DNA of 64,000 nucleotides from Planctomycetota bacterium. Lineage in GTDB: Bacteria > Planctomycetota > Planctomycetia > Pirellulales > Pirellulaceae. The notes beneath the pieces are model-generated. The model was not told the origin of the DNA. It saw only the letters and a list, made by a program, of their open reading frames with translations, and did no database searches. Within the stretch, counting starts at the first letter, position 1. Each line of letters opens with the position of its first letter. Shown in pieces: positions 62,938 through 64,000 of the stretch. Where the stretch lies: NCBI GenBank assembly GCA_016872725.1, contig VGZC01000001.1:62001-126000 (forward strand). Reading direction: 5' to 3'. The translations under genes and the position numbers were made by a program.

Positions 62938-64000
62938 ATGAGTTATTTTGGGATACCGATCCGGGATGGCGCGGCGATGGTCCGAGCGGCAACCGTCGTC
63001 TGTTTGCTCACGGGGCTTGCGCGGGGCGACGAATTCGGCGAGCCGGTCCGCGCGCCCGGACTGCGGGCCGTGTTTCAATCGGCGACGGCCGTCTCGCCCG
63101 AACGGATCGACCCCGTGCTCTCGTTCGCATGGCGTGGCGGGCGGCCCGATGCGACGCTCGACACCGGCCCGTTTTCCGCGCGATGGAGCGGGTATCTCAT
63201 GTCCGAATCGGACGGGGATTATCAACTCCATGTATTTGCGAGCGGCAAAGTCCGAGTCCGACTCAACGGAACCGCCGTGCTCGACGTCGATCACGGAGCG
63301 CCGGCCTGGTCGAGTTCCCAACCGATCACCTTGGCGTTCGCATGGCATCCGCTCGAAGTCGAATACGAGCGTGGCGGAACCGAGCCGAGACTCGGCCTCT
63401 ACTGGAGCGGGCCTCAGTTCGGGTTGGAACGGATTGATGAACGGCACTTGGCGCACGACGGCGGATCGGATGTGTCGTCTTCCGCGGAACGTGGCCGCCG
63501 CTTGGCCCGCGCGCTGCGCTGCGACGCGTGCCACGGCGAATCCGAGCGACCCGGCGTCGGGATGCTCGCCGCGCCCGATCTCTCGATGGCGGGCCGATAC
63601 GTGAAGCCCGGTTGGATCGCCGAGTCGCTGTCGCGTCGATCCCGCGCGGCGGGCGATGGGAATCCCTCATCGAGCACGGACGAAGCGAGATCCAGATCCA
63701 AGTCCAAATCCAATACCAATACCAACACCAATACCGAAACGGAGGCTGGCGAACCGAGCGGTTCGGAGCCGATCGAAAGCCCGCTCGACCGCGAAATGCC
63801 CTACTACGCGCTCAGCGCCGATGATACGGCCGCTCTGGTCGCCTTCCTATCCGGGACCGTGTCGAATGCATCCGGGAGAACGGGCGATGCGGCTCGGCAA
63901 CGGCCCGAATCGCGCGAGGATCGTGATGAGGGCCGCCGCCTGTTCCTCACGACGGGGTGCCTCGCATGCCATTCGTTCGAACGGATGCGTAGTCCCGGAC
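62938..64000 (+). CDS. Secreted PA14-domain / cytochrome c protein, 5' part (runs off the right edge)
   Basis: The first 354 residues are in the window, with no stop before the edge. The signal peptide (VRAATVVCLLTGLARGDEF) is followed by a PA14 domain (about 40-165, with SDGDYQLHVFASGKVRVRLN) and two c-type heme sites: RCDACH and, near the end, GCLACH. Between them lies a run of eight in-frame hexamers encoding RSRSKSKSNTNTNTNT (63688-63735). Planctomycete PA14-cytochrome proteins are often large and may carry further dehydrogenase domains, so the rest lies outside. An ATG at 62977 is an alternative start and gives a tidier signal peptide. Confidence 0.85.
   Translation, partial: MSYFGIPIRDGAAMVRAATVVCLLTGLARGDEFGEPVRAPGLRAVFQSATAVSPERIDPVLSFAWRGGRPDATLDTGPFSARWSGYLMSESDGDYQLHVFASGKVRVRLNGTAVLDVDHGAPAWSSSQPITLAFAWHPLEVEYERGGTEPRLGLYWSGPQFGLERIDERHLAHDGGSDVSSSAERGRRLARALRCDACHGESERPGVGMLAAPDLSMAGRYVKPGWIAESLSRRSRAAGDGNPSSSTDEARSRSKSKSNTNTNTNTETEAGEPSGSEPIESPLDREMPYYALSADDTAALVAFLSGTVSNASGRTGDAARQRPESREDRDEGRRLFLTTGCLACHSFERMRSPG
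63688..63735 (+). repeat. In-frame hexamer microsatellite inside the PA14-cytochrome gene
   Basis: Eight hexamers of the form NNNTCC then NNNACC encode alternating R/K/N with S or T. The same CC-ending hexamer style is seen at 62872-62921 just before the gene. Confidence 0.85.

Overview
The window is high-GC DNA (roughly two thirds G+C by eye) with the gene set of a member of the Planctomycetota. Planctomycete-type features include an oversized secretin with N-terminal TPR-like repeats, a Ser/Thr kinase fused to an SUMF1 domain, ThuA-domain proteins (one fused to an isochorismatase fold), a TPR-CHAT protein, a PA14-cytochrome c protein, and many secreted proteins with no recognisable family. 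No genus is claimed. I saw no rRNA, tRNA, CRISPR array, prophage or insertion sequence.

Layout. 0-6 kb (minus): start of an aldehyde dehydrogenase (cut by the left edge), an FAH-family dehydratase, a PanF-like sodium symporter with its YhdT-like partner, tyrS and ispD. The first four look like uptake and oxidation of a sugar acid to 2-oxoglutarate. 6-11 kb: a secretin with its own promoter and terminator, then a convergent ECF sigma factor. 11.5-14.3 kb (minus): a small basic ORF, a UxaC-like isomerase and an unknown protein behind a leader that looks like a transcription attenuator. 14.5-23 kb: a TonB-like protein, a ketosynthase homologue lacking all three catalytic residues, transaldolase, the kinase-SUMF1 protein and the isochorismatase-ThuA protein. 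23-36 kb (minus): a second sodium symporter with a 56-residue membrane partner, a phoH/7TM-HD/ybeY operon, uppS-cdsA, purA, glgC and asnB. 36-42 kb: an M13 peptidase, then a tightly coupled operon of a secreted unknown, a parvulin-type PpiC protein and mutY. 42-53 kb: a TPR-CHAT protein with a degenerate active site, a GNAT-like protein, an NAD-dependent epimerase, and an ABC/HlyD exporter operon ending in a coupled short-chain dehydrogenase. 53-64 kb: accessory-looking DNA with a nucleotidyltransferase-like protein, a ThuA protein, a secreted TPR protein, a toxin-antitoxin pair with its own promoter and operator, fxsA, gap, two low-complexity secreted proteins, a Gfo/Idh/MocA oxidoreductase and the start of a PA14-cytochrome c protein.

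Housekeeping genes (tyrS, ispD, uppS, cdsA, purA, glgC, asnB, mutY, gap, tal, ybeY, phoH) are spread among lineage-specific ones. Short dispersed repeats (two families), a 33-bp palindromic tandem repeat, a cluster of overlapping hairpins and several microsatellite-like tandems mark the intergenic DNA, mostly at 21.4 kb and 53-64 kb. Start codons were chosen from Shine-Dalgarno spacing, signal peptides and gene overlaps. Several are GTG or TTG.
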